Below the pieces are notes generated by a model that worked only from the letters and a program-made list of their open reading frames with translations, searched no databases and was not told where the DNA came from. The position numbers were made by a program, and so were the translations under genes. This document shows, in pieces, positions 1-7,463 of a DNA stretch of 35,251 nucleotides. Numbering within the stretch: the stretch's first letter is position 1; every line of letters begins with the position of its first letter. The stretch covers positions 1 to 35,251 of the forward strand of contig JABFVL010000079.1 of assembly GCA_013362805.1 (NCBI GenBank), given 5' to 3'. Origin of the DNA: Mycobacteriales bacterium (lineage in GTDB: Bacteria > Actinomycetota > Actinomycetes > Mycobacteriales > QHCE01).

Positions 1-29
1 CACCGCCTCGATCACGTGAATTTGCTGAA

Positions 30-60
30 GTGGGATGGACGCCTCTGACGTCCATCCCAC
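30..60 (-). terminator. Hairpin downstream of dnaX
   Basis: A perfect 12-bp stem (30-41 pairing with 49-60) with a 7-nt loop lies about 80 bases past the dnaX stop codon. No T-run follows it on either strand, so it is a candidate terminator or RNA-stabilising hairpin rather than a classical intrinsic terminator. Confidence 0.5.
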
Positions 61-142
61 ACATCAACATAAACGGCTGTGCGTGAAATTACCTCCACCT
101 GCTGTCCGAAACGTTGCGGAGTATGCGGACGCACGGCCATTA

Positions 143-2152
143 CTACGAGGTGCTCTCACTTATCTTGCGAGCCCCAAGCTGACGCTCCAACAGCTCGACC
201 GCATTAGTCGCTCCCGCTGTCGGAGCGATCTCTGCGTCATCAGCCAGCACCGAATCGTGCATGTCGGGCTCGTCCGAAACGGTTGGTTCAGCAGGGGCGG
301 GAACCACCTCAGGAACAGCTGAAGCCACACTTGGCGCAGGTTCAGCCACCTGCGGCCACGCTGGCTCAGCCGAGGCAGCCACAGACTGCTCACCAACCGG
401 GGCATCACCAACAACGGCGCTCAGTCGCCACCGCACACCCAACAGCTCACGAAGTGTCTCCTGCATCAAGGAAACAACCGCGTCGTCACTAATTCTGCGC
501 ACGATTCCCTGGTGTTGAACACTCAGAATCAGCTCGTCTTTGTCGACCCGAAGCGGCGTCGCGTTCTGCATGAGCATCCAAACGACTCGACGCTTCTTGA
601 GCCGCTCCATGATGTCCGGCCAGAGCCGCCGCACATCGTCTACTCCAACCTCGCCAGCCGGCACCGACTGCGGGACGGGCGTGGGAGCAACGACCGCGGC
701 TTCGGGAGCTTCCGGAGCCGGTCGCGGCACAGACTCCGCCGCGACTGTTGATGCTGAACCGGCCACGGGGGGCACGCTCAACGCAACAGCCGGAGTCACC
801 GGGGCTGGTCCGGAAGGTGGTTGAACCGGCGCGGCACTCTGAACTGAAGCCTTCGCGGCGGCTGGAGCTTGCCCGGCCTGAACAGGAACTTCGGCGGCTG
901 GTTGAACCGGCGCTGGCGCTGATGGAATAGGCGAACGTGTCGGCGCGGCGGCTTGGGCGGGCACCGGCATCGAGCCCTGCTCCCCCGCTATCGCGAACCG
1001 ACGTTCCAGCCGTTCTAGTCGCTGCATCATCGCCGCTGTGGCATCTTCACCGGCTGGCAACAACATGCGAGCACAGGCGAGTTCCAGTAGCAGTCGGGAC
1101 GATGTCGTACCGCGCATCTGCATCAAGGCGTCGTGCAAAATGTCGGCTACCCGCGACAAAGTGGCACTGCCCAACCGCAGAGCTTGGGCTGTCATGTGTT
1201 CGAGCTCGTCCGAGGGAACGTCAATGAGCCCTTTATTCGCCGCATCTGACACTTTGTCGAGAATCAGCAGGTCGCGGAGCCGTTCCAGCAGGTCAGAGGC
1301 AAACCGACGCGGATCATGACCGGCGTCGACGAGACGGTTCACAACCTTGAGCAACGCACCACCGTCGGCGGCTGCCAGAGCTTCGCAGGCTTCATCGATG
1401 AGGGTGCTGTCGGTAACCCCTAGCAACGCGACCGCTTGCTGATAGGTGACGCCTTCGGGCCCAGCGCCCGCGAGCATCTGATCGAGGATCGACAGAGTGT
1501 CTCGAGCTGAACCACCGCCGGCTTTCACTACGAGCGGCAGCACGGCCGGTTCCACTTCCGCGTTTTCAATCTTGCACAGCTGTTCCAGGTAGTTACGCAA
1601 AGAACCGGGCGGGATGAGGCGGAAAGGATAATGGTGTGTGCGCGAGCGAATGGTTTGCAGGACCTTGTCGGGTTCGGTGGTCGCGAACACGAACTTCACA
1701 AAATCTGGTGGCTCTTCCACAAGTTTCAACAGCGCATTGAAGCCCGCCGATGAAACCATGTGCGCTTCGTCGATTATGTAGATCTTGTAGCGAGAATTGA
1801 CGGGGGCGAAGAAGGCGCGTTCTCGCAGCTCACGGGCGTCGTCGACTCCACCATGACTTGCAGCGTCGATCTCGATGACATCGAGAGATCCCGATCCGTG
1901 TGGGCCAAGCGCGACACACGATTCACATTCGCCGCATGGGTCCGGAGTTGGACCCTTCGCGCAGTTCAGTGAACGGGCCAAAATGCGGGCGCTGGAGGTT
2001 TTGCCACACCCGCGAGGCCCGGAGAAAAGGTAGGCGTGATTGAGCTTGCCGTTACGCAAAGCCGAGATCAGCGGGGTGGTGACATGTTCTTGCCCGATCA
2101 CTTCGGCGAAGCTCTGCGGGCGATGCTTGCGGTAGAGAGCGAGGCTAGACAC
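143..2152 (-). CDS. dnaX: DNA polymerase III subunits gamma and tau
   Basis: The product is the clamp-loader ATPase that loads the beta sliding clamp and, through the tau part, ties polymerase to the replisome. The N-terminal domain shows the start ALYRKHRPQSFAEVIGQ, a Walker A GPRGCGKTS near residue 48, a four-cysteine zinc module (CAKGPTPDPCGECESC) and the Walker B IYIIDEAHM. The C-terminal half is a long Ala/Pro/Val-rich linker followed by a tau-like domain containing VRRLWPDIMERLKKRRVVWM. I place the start at the GTG at 2152, giving 669 residues. The in-frame ATG at 2227 lies inside the 3' end of the SRP RNA gene, and the residues it would add are not conserved-looking. No strong ribosome site is visible. 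The order SRP RNA then dnaX is common in actinobacteria. I cannot tell whether a separate gamma form is made. Confidence 0.96.
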   Translation of the reverse strand: MSSLALYRKHRPQSFAEVIGQEHVTTPLISALRNGKLNHAYLFSGPRGCGKTSSARILARSLNCAKGPTPDPCGECESCVALGPHGSGSLDVIEIDAASHGGVDDARELRERAFFAPVNSRYKIYIIDEAHMVSSAGFNALLKLVEEPPDFVKFVFATTEPDKVLQTIRSRTHHYPFRLIPPGSLRNYLEQLCKIENAEVEPAVLPLVVKAGGGSARDTLSILDQMLAGAGPEGVTYQQAVALLGVTDSTLIDEACEALAAADGGALLKVVNRLVDAGHDPRRFASDLLERLRDLLILDKVSDAANKGLIDVPSDELEHMTAQALRLGSATLSRVADILHDALMQMRGTTSSRLLLELACARMLLPAGEDATAAMMQRLERLERRFAIAGEQGSMPVPAQAAAPTRSPIPSAPAPVQPAAEVPVQAGQAPAAAKASVQSAAPVQPPSGPAPVTPAVALSVPPVAGSASTVAAESVPRPAPEAPEAAVVAPTPVPQSVPAGEVGVDDVRRLWPDIMERLKKRRVVWMLMQNATPLRVDKDELILSVQHQGIVRRISDDAVVSLMQETLRELLGVRWRLSAVVGDAPVGEQSVAASAEPAWPQVAEPAPSVASAVPEVVPAPAEPTVSDEPDMHDSVLADDAEIAPTAGATNAVELLERQLGARKISESTS

Positions 2153-2218
2153 CCGGCTAGCGTAGCTCTCGGGTATGTCAGGACGTGGGTGCCCACCCTG
2201 GGGTGCGGACAATAAAAG

Positions 2219-2304
2219 ACCCCTCATGCACCCGCCAGAGCCCGCTTACCCTTGCTGCCTTCCGGCCCTGGGGGAGTTCACAGGATGTACGCCGCACGAG
2301 GGGC
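2219..2304 (-). ncRNA. ffs: Signal recognition particle RNA, bacterial small type (4.5S)
   Basis: Read on the minus strand, this contains the diagnostic domain IV core GGCCGGAAGGCAGCAAGGGT with flanking pairing arms (CCCCCAGGG side and AAGCGGGCTC side). The 5' end (CCCCTCGTGC) pairs with the 3' end (GCATGAGGGG), which defines a hairpin of about 86 nt. A T-rich run (TCTTTTATT) follows the 3' end and would terminate transcription before dnaX. The RNA binds Ffh and targets membrane proteins to FtsY and SecYEG. Ends are set by the pairing and could be off by a few bases. Confidence 0.93.
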
Positions 2305-2330
2305 TGTCTTCAGCTTAGCGTTTGAGGGTC

Positions 2331-2397
2331 GGGCCCGCGTGTCGGGTTGGGGGCACAACGCGCGGGCCCGGCAAAGACGCCGTGCACTGTGCGTCTT
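2331..2397. repeat. Two tandem hairpins between SRP RNA and tRNA-Ser
   Basis: The 218-base gap between ffs and tRNA-Ser holds no gene. It contains two inverted repeats in tandem: GGGCCCGCG at 2331-2339 pairing with 2361-2369, and AAGACGC at 2374-2380 pairing with 2391-2397. On the minus strand the second hairpin is followed by TTTGCC. These may be structured upstream leader DNA for ffs or weak terminators. Confidence 0.5.
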
Positions 2398-2522
2398 CTC
2401 CCAGGTAGACCTATGGGGATCGGTCCAGAAGCAGCCTAACAACGGGTCTAGACCAAACAAGGGGTTCAATGATCACATCCCTATTACCAAGTGCAAAACC
2501 AGCACCTTGTATCCTCAGCGAC

Positions 2523-2610
2523 GGAGGATTCGCCTAGAGGCCTATGGCGCTCGCTTGGAAAGCGGGTTGGGTTCACGCCCTCACGAGTTCGAATCTCGTA
2601 TCCTCCGCCA
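2523..2610 (+). tRNA. tRNA-Ser(GGA)
   Basis: This folds as a class II tRNA. The acceptor is GGAGGAT paired with ATCCTCC, the discriminator is G at 2607, and CCA is encoded at 2608-2610. The anticodon loop TTGGAAA gives anticodon GGA, reading UCC and UCU. A long variable arm and the T-loop GTTCGAATC are present. The tRNA body is 2523-2607. Confidence 0.95.
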
Positions 2611-2616
2611 CTGTCA

Positions 2617-2656
2617 GTCGGGCACACCACATACGGTGTGCCCGACGTTTCTTCAT
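2617..2656 (+). terminator. Intrinsic terminator of tRNA-Ser(GGA)
   Basis: A perfect 12-bp stem (2617-2628 with 2635-2646) and a 6-nt loop are followed by GTTTCTTCATTC, starting seven bases after the encoded CCA. This is a convincing Rho-independent terminator. Confidence 0.85.
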
Positions 2657-2785
2657 TCTTTTCGTCCAGCTTTTGCTGCTTACCTCAGTGCAGTCCTGTC
2701 TCTGAACACACGTTCATGCTCATCGGTCACATCAGTGTTCAGCCTTGGCTACCAACGCTTTATCGCCCACAAGGAATAGGCAACT

Positions 2786-3149
2786 TCATTGGATGAACTG
2801 GCTGAAACCAGCCCATCCAACCGCTTGTCTATCTGCGTGGTCCAGGTCTAGGTGCAGTGGCTGAGGAATGGCCCCGGTCGGTTGGATCGGTTCCTGGTGC
2901 TCGGCGTACAGCGGGATGATGTTGTCGAGTTCCGCCGCTTGGTGTCGAACCACCGGAGCCAGGATTCCAGGCTTCGATTTCGCTTGGCGCCCCATCTGGA
3001 CCTGGCGCGTGTTGCGCATCGCTGCTTTGTTGTTGCGCTACGAACGAGGGATCTACCGGATCGTCTTGGGCGAATTGCGCCCTAACCCTTGCCACATGCG
3101 CGGCAGATCCTTCGCCCAGCTGTTGTTGACCGTTTTCGTCGGTAGGCAT
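2786..3149 (-). pseudogene. Frameshifted small gene of unknown function
   Basis: Translation starts at an ATG at 3149 preceded by a good ribosome site (AAAGG, 7 bases upstream) and runs through AHVARVRAQFAQDDPVDPSFVAQQQ. It then enters low-complexity sequence that ends at 2829. A second frame continues with MRNTRQVQMGRQAKSKPGIL and a protein-like tail to a stop at 2786. The two join smoothly if one A is removed from the AAA at 3026-3028 (minus strand CAACAACAAAG), giving about 120 residues. This is either a recent 1-base frameshift, a sequencing error, or less likely programmed slippage. I do not recognise the family; it is hydrophilic and has no signal peptide or membrane segment. Confidence 0.55.
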
Positions 3150-3246
3150 CAGTCTGCCTTTCTACTCTCACTCAAAACCCTTTACGAGTGCATACGCAAG
3201 TTTAATTCGAACGTCCTGTGTGTCCCCTGAAAAGCCAATTCACACA

Positions 3247-3722
3247 TTAATGCTTCAGAGCGATGCTCTTTTCCAACGTGGTTCCGAAGAAGCGGTTACG
3301 GACGATCCGCGGAGCCGACTTCTTACCGAGTTCAACGCGATAGAGGCAGTCTTCGGCCTGGCGCATCCCGTGATGCAAACCAGTGATTTCTTCAGCCCAA
3401 GGTTTCCACGCACCACTCGGGGTGATGGTTTCGGTAATGCCTTCCGAGCGCACGAGATATTGCCCCACTACGTCAGGAATTACCATAATCTTGCTGCCAG
3501 ACAGCGCGAAGATTTTCCTGAGCATCGCACCGTCTTCAAGGTTGGGGATTCCCGGCCAACCGCCAATGAAATCGACAATGTCGCGGCGAAAGACCGCGGA
3601 ACTCGGGTTAAAAGGCAACGGGCACCTTGTCCAGTCAACGAGATCGCCCAGCGGGCGCCCCTCATGGATTCCGACCAGTTAGCACGGGATGCTCGTTCTC
3701 CGCCCATTCGCGTTTCGGATTT
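3247..3722 (-). pseudogene. Truncated glycosyltransferase family 2 remnant (C-terminal part)
   Basis: The frame ending at 3247 carries LPFNPSSAVFRRDIVDFIGG, then WPGIPNLEDGAMLRKIFALS and DVVGQYLVRSEGITE. This is the acceptor-side pattern (P..P.....RRD....GGW....EDG.L) of actinobacterial GT2 glycosyltransferases. Upstream the frame meets TAA. Reading one base over gives NPKREWAENEHPV, and deleting one A at 3679-3680 would join the two as EHPVLLVGIHEGRPLGDLVD. The N-terminal nucleotide-sugar-binding half is absent, because the stop of the preceding gene lies at 3723-3725. It is therefore a 5'-truncated and frameshifted relic unlikely to be active. Family assignment is from recalled patterns. 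Confidence 0.6.
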
Positions 3723-4277
3723 CTAGCCGTCCGCCAACCGTGTCAGCACACTCCGCAGCGCGGCGACACGAGCCGCGCTTGTTCTAGCCTTCAACAACCG
3801 CAGTATCAGCAAATAGCGGTCCGTTTTCCCCAGCTGATCAAAGGCGGCTTGAGCACTCGGGTTATCTTCGAGGGCCGCGCGAAGATCATCCGGGACGGTC
3901 ACCGCGCTTTGGGCCTCGTATGCGCCATCCCAGCGGCCATCTCGTCTTGCCGCGTCTATTGCCGCGAGACCGCTGGGCCGCATCCGCCCAGCAGCAATCA
4001 ATGCCTCGGCCTTCGCGACATTGACCTTTGACCAAAAGCCCTTCGGGCTCCGAGGCGAATATCTTTGCAGGTAGAACGAATCATCAAGGGCTTTGCGATG
4101 ACTATCTATCCAGCCGTAACACAACGCCGTGTCCAAAGCGTCGGCCAACGTCACTGAGGTCGCACCGGAACCCTTTTTCGCAATCTTGAGCCATATTTCG
4201 GGAGCAGATGAGTGGTTAGCCGCCAGCCAAGACTCCCACTCGGCGGCGTTGCTGAACATGAAGGGGGCTTGGGGCAT
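3723..4277 (-). CDS. YdeI/OmpD-associated (OmdA) family protein
   Basis: The 184-residue protein begins with a short FSNAAEWESWLAANHSSAPEIW segment-type start and carries the family hallmarks LADALDTALCYGWIDS, then RYSPRSPKGFWSKVN. The C-terminal alpha-helical part (PDDLRAALEDNPSAQAAFDQL) matches the bacteriocin-protection YdeI family. The biochemical role is not established. The ATG at 4277 follows AGGAAGG located within the end of the upstream VOC gene, and only three bases separate the two genes, so they are co-transcribed and probably translationally coupled. The pair diverges from a YafY-type regulator, suggesting regulated expression. Function beyond the family name is unknown. Confidence 0.85.
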   Translation of the reverse strand: MPQAPFMFSNAAEWESWLAANHSSAPEIWLKIAKKGSGATSVTLADALDTALCYGWIDSHRKALDDSFYLQRYSPRSPKGFWSKVNVAKAEALIAAGRMRPSGLAAIDAARRDGRWDGAYEAQSAVTVPDDLRAALEDNPSAQAAFDQLGKTDRYLLILRLLKARTSAARVAALRSVLTRLADG

Positions 4278-4280
4278 CGG

Positions 4281-4691
4281 TCACGCCTTCCTGCTGTTCA
4301 GAATTTCTTGGTAATGCTGGTTCAGCATGATGCCAAGCACATTGCCAAAGGGATCAACGACTGATGCCGTGGTGAAGCCTGGGCCACGTTCGGTGGGTTT
4401 CTCATATTCCGTCGCGCCCATAGCCAGCAATTTCTCCCAGGTCGCTGACAGATCGTCGACGGCCCAGTAAATGACGGCACCACCGGGGTTGTGTCGGGGG
4501 CTCGGCGCATAACGCGCGTCGATAATGCCGAGCTCATGCTCGTAATCACCCACGCGGAACTCGACATACACCGGCGTTCCTCGCTCGGGACGCTGGAAAT
4601 AGGCGTCAATTCCTAGCAGTTCGCTGTACCAGGCTCGGGCGGCGGCTACGTCATCAGCGAAGAAACTGACGGTGGTGAGACCTCGCAACAT
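4281..4691 (-). CDS. VOC family (glyoxalase/dioxygenase-like) protein
   Basis: A 136-residue single-domain protein with paired beta-alpha-beta-beta-beta modules. The first starts TTVSFFADDVAAARAWYSEL and the second contains VIYWAVDDLSATWEKLLAMG and ends VDPFGNVLGIMLN. The H/E metal ligand pattern of glyoxalase I is only partly obvious, so it could bind a small molecule or drug rather than isomerise methylglyoxal. The start ATG at 4691 is chosen because GAGGAAAGG lies just upstream; the longer in-frame start at 4751 would overlap the putative operator. It is the first gene of a VOC-YdeI operon divergent from the WYL regulator. Confidence 0.85.
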   Translation of the reverse strand: MLRGLTTVSFFADDVAAARAWYSELLGIDAYFQRPERGTPVYVEFRVGDYEHELGIIDARYAPSPRHNPGGAVIYWAVDDLSATWEKLLAMGATEYEKPTERGPGFTTASVVDPFGNVLGIMLNQHYQEILNSRKA

Positions 4692-4704
4692 TGGGTTTCC
4701 TTTC

Positions 4705-4736
4705 CTCGTGAACTTGATAATCACTATTTTCACGAG
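4705..4736. promoter_or_regulatory. Inverted repeat in the divergent VOC/YafY promoter region
   Basis: CTCGTGAA (4705-4712) and its exact complement TTCACGAG (4729-4736) are separated by 16 bases. Pairing extends to TTT/AAA on the outside after one mismatch. A second, weaker repeat GCTCA/TGAGC lies at 4743-4757. The centres lie between divergent start codons, which suits an operator for the adjacent regulator. This is inference from position and symmetry. Confidence 0.55.
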
Positions 4737-4780
4737 AAAAGCGCTCACCAAATGAGCACTTTTTCCAGCACAATTGATTC

Positions 4781-5737
4781 ATGCGCGCCGATCGGCTCAT
4801 AGCCACCCTTTTATTGATGCAAACACGCGGCAAAATCACCGCGGCGGAATTAGCGAAAGAGCTCGAAATTTCCTTAGCCACCGCACGACGTGACCTTGAG
4901 GCGCTCTCAGCCGCCGGCGTTCCGGTCTACCCACAGACGGGACGAGGTGGGGGTTGGTCACTGCTCGGCGGAGCCCGCACAGACCTGAGTGGCCTCACCG
5001 CAGCCGAGGCCAAGTCACTCTTTCTCCTGCTCGGCCCGGCTGTAGCGATCTCGCCAGATGCCAAAACCGCACTTCGCAAACTGTTGCGGGCTCTTCCCCA
5101 GACCTTTCAAGACGAAGCGGAGGCCGCGGCTAAAGCTATATTCGTCGATACCGCACGCTGGGGCGAACGCCAAAAGAAGCGTCCAGCCATGGTGAATCTG
5201 CTGGAAACAGCAGTTATCCGCCAACGGAAAGTCAACCTCACTTACGACGGTCGCAGCCGTGGAGAAAGCCAGCGGATAGTGGACCCCTGGGGCCTCATCG
5301 ACAAGGACGACCTGTGGTACTTGATAGCCGGCACAGACAAGGGGCAACGCACATTCAGAGCTGACCGCATCCTGCACATCGAAATGACCGAACTGCCGAC
5401 AGAACGGCCCAGCGACTTCGACCTCGCAAACGCCTGGACGCGCATAGTGGAAGAAGTGGAACGGCAGCGCGCGATGACAGCGACCACAATACGCATCGAC
5501 GAAAAATATCTAGCTGTGTTGCAGGATCGATTTGGGCGGCACTGCGAAACCATCGAGGTCAACACAACTGACGGCTGTGCCCGAGTTCGGCTTACCGCGC
5601 CCACGCCGCTGGATCTGGCTCGACATCTAGCTGGATGGGGTGCGCTGATCCACGTGGAGAGCCCGGAAACCGTGCAGCGAGAGCTCGCTAAGCTCGGCGC
5701 CGAGCTCGCCACCGCCTACGCACACCTCTCCCCTTAG
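4781..5737 (+). CDS. YafY-type HTH/WYL-domain transcriptional regulator
   Basis: 318 residues. The N-terminal HTH (RLIATLLLMQTRGKITAAEL, then SLATARRDLEALSAAGVPVY) matches DeoR/HTH_11 regulators. It is followed by a WYL domain (residues about 135-215) with DPWGLIDKDDLWYLIAGTD and RTFRADRI, then a C-terminal WCX-like extension (VRLTAPTPLDLARHLAGWG). WYL proteins bind ligands or nucleic acid and control nearby genes. No ribosome site precedes the ATG at 4781, so the mRNA may be leaderless. It is divergent from the VOC-YdeI pair with a shared 89-base promoter region, so those genes are the likely targets. Confidence 0.9.
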   Translation: MRADRLIATLLLMQTRGKITAAELAKELEISLATARRDLEALSAAGVPVYPQTGRGGGWSLLGGARTDLSGLTAAEAKSLFLLLGPAVAISPDAKTALRKLLRALPQTFQDEAEAAAKAIFVDTARWGERQKKRPAMVNLLETAVIRQRKVNLTYDGRSRGESQRIVDPWGLIDKDDLWYLIAGTDKGQRTFRADRILHIEMTELPTERPSDFDLANAWTRIVEEVERQRAMTATTIRIDEKYLAVLQDRFGRHCETIEVNTTDGCARVRLTAPTPLDLARHLAGWGALIHVESPETVQRELAKLGAELATAYAHLSP

Positions 5738-6170
5738 CGGTGCCGCTACATCCGTTGACACATCACATGCCGTTACCCGCAAGCGTTGGCAAAGACTCCT
5801 ACGCACTCGGTAACCCGGGAATACCGAAATCGGCTTCATCTCATACTTAAACGAGAAGTCAAAAACCTGGGCATCCAAAGCCCAGTCACGCCGCTGACCA
5901 ACTTCTACTTCTTATCGAAGGGACTCTTGCGAGCGCCGCCACTCGACGTGCGTGGCGCCTCGTGATGCGTTCTTATACTTCCGGCGACCCTGCAAATATC
6001 CAGAACAAGCAATACCGCCATTGCGCCAGAATTTGAATTCACCGTCACTATTTGACATCACAGCCGTAGCGCTTTGCGAATAATGACGCATCAGCCTCAT
6101 TTCAGAATGGTTCCCTCCAGAACCCGCTAGGCTGCGCAAACACCGCAATATCTTCTTTGGAGATACCTTC
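5738..6170. other. Intergenic stretch of 433 bases, no gene seen
   Basis: No protein-like frame is visible on either strand. The opposite-strand frame across 5912-6229 reads as low-quality sequence and overlaps the start of the secreted protein. A TTGACA at 6053-6058 could be part of a promoter for the next gene, but no well-spaced -10 box follows. A small dyad AGCGG/CCGCT follows the regulator stop codon. Otherwise nothing stands out. Confidence 0.5.
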
Positions 6171-6593
6171 ATGAAAACTCTGCTAAAACTGGCGGGCCTC
6201 ACCGGCTTAGCATCTTTAGCTTTGCTCACCGCTCACGCTCCGGCCGCTCAAGCCGCCGGCACCCCTGACCAGAGCTGGTCGATAACCGGCGCCAAATTAG
6301 ACTGGACCGACCGCATCACCGGCGAAGATGCCGATCAACTCTGGCTAGAAGACACCAAAAGCGACTCCGCTTCGGCATATGTCTCCGTCAAACACCCCAA
6401 TGGGCGCACATACAAAGCCAAGGCAAGCGGTTACCGCGACATTCAAATTCTCGGTCATGGTGCCGGCGCCGTTCAGTACACCGTCTACATGCCGAGCATT
6501 CCAGCCGGAAAAACAGCTTCAGTAAAGCTGTGCCTATCTGACGGTTGGACAGTCCGAGGCAGCACATGCAAATCAATCAGCATCACCGAGTAG
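6171..6593 (+). CDS. Small secreted protein of unknown function
   Basis: 140 residues with a clear Sec signal peptide: MKTLLKLAGLTG, a hydrophobic core (LASLALLTAHAPA) and a likely cut after AQA-AG near residue 29. The mature part (about 111 residues) is rich in Ser, Thr and Asp. It contains two cysteines (LCLSDGW and STCKS), consistent with one disulfide in a small beta-rich extracellular domain. The start ATG is preceded by TTTGGAGATACCTTC, with GGAG well placed. I do not recognise the family. It stands alone between two long gaps. Confidence 0.75.
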   Translation: MKTLLKLAGLTGLASLALLTAHAPAAQAAGTPDQSWSITGAKLDWTDRITGEDADQLWLEDTKSDSASAYVSVKHPNGRTYKAKASGYRDIQILGHGAGAVQYTVYMPSIPAGKTASVKLCLSDGWTVRGSTCKSISITE

Positions 6594-6613
6594 TTACCTC
6601 CAACGCTCTAGCT

Positions 6614-6641
6614 GGTGCGCCGCCCACACGGGTGGCGCACC
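6614..6641 (+). terminator. Hairpin after the secreted protein gene
   Basis: GGTGCGCCGCCC (6614-6625) pairs with 6630-6641 (one G-T pair) around the loop ACAC, 20 bases after the stop codon. It is very GC-rich, with no T-run behind it. It probably acts as a terminator or a 3' end stabiliser. Confidence 0.6.
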
Positions 6642-6765
6642 GTGCGCGTCCGATCATGTTGATATCCACATTCCGCGCATAACTATTGTCACCAGGAGAC
6701 TATCCACGCTCCAGGAATCAACTTCTGGTGCTGCCTCGACAGGGCAACAACGTGGCGTGGAAAGC

Positions 6766-6809
6766 AAAAACGCCGGCAGCTCCTTGAAACAAAGGCTCCG
6801 GCGTATTTT
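6766..6809 (-). terminator. Intrinsic terminator of tRNA-Ser(CGA)
   Basis: Just downstream of the tRNA on the minus strand, ACGCCGG pairs with CCGGCGT, with an extra inner AGC/GCT pairing. The hairpin is followed by TTTTTGCTTT. Structure and T-tail support a Rho-independent terminator. Confidence 0.75.
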
Positions 6810-6818
6810 GCTGTGTAA

Positions 6819-6908
6819 TGGCGGTGGCGGTGGGATTTGAACCCACGGACGGCTTGCACCGTCACACGCTTTCGAGGCGTGCTCCTTCGGCCACTCGGAC
6901 ACGCCACC
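6819..6908 (-). tRNA. tRNA-Ser(CGA)
   Basis: Minus strand. The acceptor GGTGGCG pairs with CGCCACC, with discriminator G and CCA encoded (6819-6821). The D-arm is TCCGAGTGGCCGAAGG. Anticodon stem CACGC/GCGTG with loop CTCGAAA gives anticodon CGA, decoding UCG. The variable arm is long and the T-loop is GTTCAAATC. It is the second serine tRNA of the window. Confidence 0.95.
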
Positions 6909-7055
6909 GCCGAAAAGCGTATCGAACGGCATACCGAAGTTCCGTGGCGGGGCCAACTGGGATAACTCCGATCCACAAATCTATCGGCACGAGTACCACA
7001 AACATTGCCCGAACGACGCACTACGCTCGATTGTCACCACACATACGCTGCGAGA

Positions 7056-7463
7056 ATGACAGAAAGTGACGACCCCTCCTTCGCCCCTAGAGTTCGGGCA
7101 GAAGTTGCCCAATCTTTCAACGATGCTGGACCAAGCGATCAAGCCATTCTCAACTGGTACTTCGCACAGCCGCACGACGCGGAGGCCGCGCTGAAAGAAG
7201 CGATGGCTGCCTCACGATTTACCGAACGCGGGGTAAAAAATCGCGCGCCCATTGTCATCCGCGCCCTCTATGAGCGCATTGGCGAAAGCTTGGTCCCGAC
7301 GGCTCGATCCCACGCTGAACTCAGCGCACTCATCGCCGAGCGGAATCCTCAACCCCCACCACCCGAGCCAAGCTCACCCGGCACGATGGTCAGAGAGATA
7401 GCACGCGGTTTCTCAGCGGACGACCCGACAATCTACCCCCGGACATCGTCACACCGCCGGTAG
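7056..7463 (+). CDS. Hypothetical protein
   Basis: 135 residues, starting MTESDDPSFAPRVRAEV from the ATG at 7056; an earlier in-frame ATG at 7005 adds residues that do not look protein-like. The middle is helical and soluble (DQAILNWYFAQPHDAEAALK, then RAPIVIRALYERIGESLVP), and the tail is proline-rich and probably disordered. No signal peptide or membrane segment. The ribosome site is weak. Its 3' end overlaps that of tadA by 15 bases in convergent orientation. I do not recognise the family. Confidence 0.55.
   Translation: MTESDDPSFAPRVRAEVAQSFNDAGPSDQAILNWYFAQPHDAEAALKEAMAASRFTERGVKNRAPIVIRALYERIGESLVPTARSHAELSALIAERNPQPPPPEPSSPGTMVREIARGFSADDPTIYPRTSSHRR

Noticed and set aside
2153..2227. 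N-terminal extension of DnaX starting at ATG 2227
   Set aside because: It begins inside the SRP RNA 3' end, and the DnaX fold begins right after GTG 2152.
2278..2779. Open frames across SRP RNA, tRNA-Ser and their gap
   Set aside because: They run through RNA genes and a terminator, so they are chance frames.
5912..6229. Possible 105-residue gene on the minus strand in the gap before the secreted protein
   Set aside because: Overlaps the start and ribosome site of the secreted protein and shows no protein-like pattern.
6654..7021. Minus-strand open frames across tRNA-Ser(CGA)
   Set aside because: They translate the tRNA gene itself.
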